6,071 bases of DNA from Spirochaeta sp. (GTDB taxonomy: Bacteria > Spirochaetota > Spirochaetia > DSM-2461). The notes under the pieces are model-generated. The model saw only the letters and a list, made by a program, of their open reading frames with translations. It was not told where the DNA came from and did no database searches. A program made the translations under genes and the position numbers. The DNA lies in assembly GCA_030592625.1 (NCBI GenBank), contig JAUVIY010000166.1:1-6071 (forward strand), in the 5' to 3' direction. This document shows positions 5,734 to 6,071 of this stretch, in pieces; positions within the stretch are counted from its first letter, which is position 1, and each line of letters opens with the position of its first letter.

Positions 5734-5763
5734 TTGACATAATTCAATTGCCGGCAACGGAAT
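5734..5763 (+). promoter_or_regulatory. Possible yebC promoter with a palindrome in its spacer
   Basis: A consensus -35 box TTGACA (5734-5739) lies in the hemW-yebC gap. The best-placed -10, CGGAAT (5758-5763, 18-base spacer), is weak. A perfect 10-bp palindrome TTGCCGGCAA (5748-5757) occupies the spacer and could be an operator. The predicted start near 5770 leaves a leader of about 20 bases containing a strong Shine-Dalgarno sequence. Confidence 0.35.
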
Positions 5764-5790
5764 AACTTGTACTGTTTAAAGGAGTCTCCT

Positions 5791-6071
5791 ATGTCAGGCC
5801 ATAGCAAATGGCATACAATCAAGCACAAAAAAGGCGCCGTCGATGCTAAAAGAGGAAAACTCTTTACCAAAATCATCAAGGAAATCACCGTGGCGGCCCG
5901 CATGGGCGGAGGAGATGAGGAAGCCAATCCCCGTCTCCGGACTGTCGTTCTCAAGGCAAAAGCCGCCAACATGCCCAAGGACAACATTGAAAGGGCCATA
6001 AAGAAGGGAACGGGCGATCTTGAAGGCGTTGAATACGTTGAACTCAGTTATGAAGCCTATGCTTCCGGGGG
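5791..6071 (+). CDS. yebC: YebC/PmpR family protein (N-terminal part, runs off the right edge)
   Basis: Members of this family are about 240-250 residues; they have been described as DNA-binding regulators and, more recently, as factors that ease ribosome stalling on difficult sequences such as prolines. The visible 93 codons begin with the hallmark [27 protein letters not shown] (described by position: residues 1-27, key SGHSKW and KRGK.F.K). They continue with [35 protein letters not shown] and YEAYA, all typical of the family. The start is well supported by AAAGGAG (5778-5784) six bases before the ATG. It follows hemW by 86 bases and may have its own promoter. The rest of the gene is outside the window. 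Confidence 0.95.
   Translation, partial: MSGHSKWHTIKHKKGAVDAKRGKLFTKIIKEITVAARMGGGDEEANPRLRTVVLKAKAANMPKDNIERAIKKGTGDLEGVEYVELSYEAYASG

Noticed and set aside
5705..5735. Possible hemW terminator: CCCC/GGGG hairpin and a run of six T
   Set aside because: The stem is only four pairs and the T run lies 11 bases beyond it, so it does not fit a standard intrinsic terminator. The T run overlaps the TTGACA box.
5595..5999. A 134-codon minus-strand open frame over the hemW end and yebC start
   Set aside because: It is antisense to the strongly supported yebC N terminus and has no motif of its own.
1..6071. CRISPR array, transposase, tRNA or phage genes
   Set aside because: I saw no regularly spaced repeats, no transposase or integrase motifs, and no tRNA cloverleaf signatures in either strand.

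Overview
The window holds mostly housekeeping genes of a bacterium, most likely a spirochaete. It carries trans-translation genes (ssrA and smpB), a membrane protein joining a PEGA domain to a formylglycine-generating-enzyme-like (FGE/SUMF1) domain, two tandem type I signal peptidases, hemW, and the start of a YebC-family gene. The spirochaete call is an inference. It rests on my memory of a similar smpB, signal peptidase and hemN/hemW order in treponemes and on the membrane-anchored PEGA/SUMF1 architecture. I could not check it by search.

Layout. The left part reads on the minus strand. The promoter-distal end is the 5' part of tmRNA (162 down to 1, running off the window), including its whole tag reading frame. 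Upstream of it are a good promoter, smpB (752 to 276), and the PEGA/FGE-like gene (2458 to 830). The right part reads on the plus strand: lepB copy 1 (2517-3560), a 229-base structured intergenic stretch, lepB copy 2 (3790-4533), hemW overlapping its end (about 4517-5704), and the yebC start (5791 onward). The two halves diverge from a compact promoter region at about 2456-2523.

Function. SmpB and tmRNA together rescue stalled ribosomes. The two signal peptidases process exported preproteins at the inner membrane. HemW is a heme chaperone of the radical SAM superfamily. YebC proteins act in translation or transcription control. The PEGA/FGE-like protein probably sits in the inner membrane with its bulk outside the cytoplasm; its role is unknown. 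It has no cysteine at all, so it cannot be a copper-type FGE.

The clearest unusual signals are regulatory. (1) A near-consensus promoter is placed so that transcription of the PEGA/FGE-like gene should begin at the A of its ATG, giving a leaderless mRNA. (2) A 19-bp RNA helix would bury the start codon of the second signal peptidase gene. (3) The intergenic region before that hairpin is rich in palindromes and near-repeats. (4) A perfect inverted repeat lies in the spacer of the ssrA promoter. I see no mobile element with a transposase, no CRISPR array, no tRNA or rRNA gene, and no convincing new multi-gene system.
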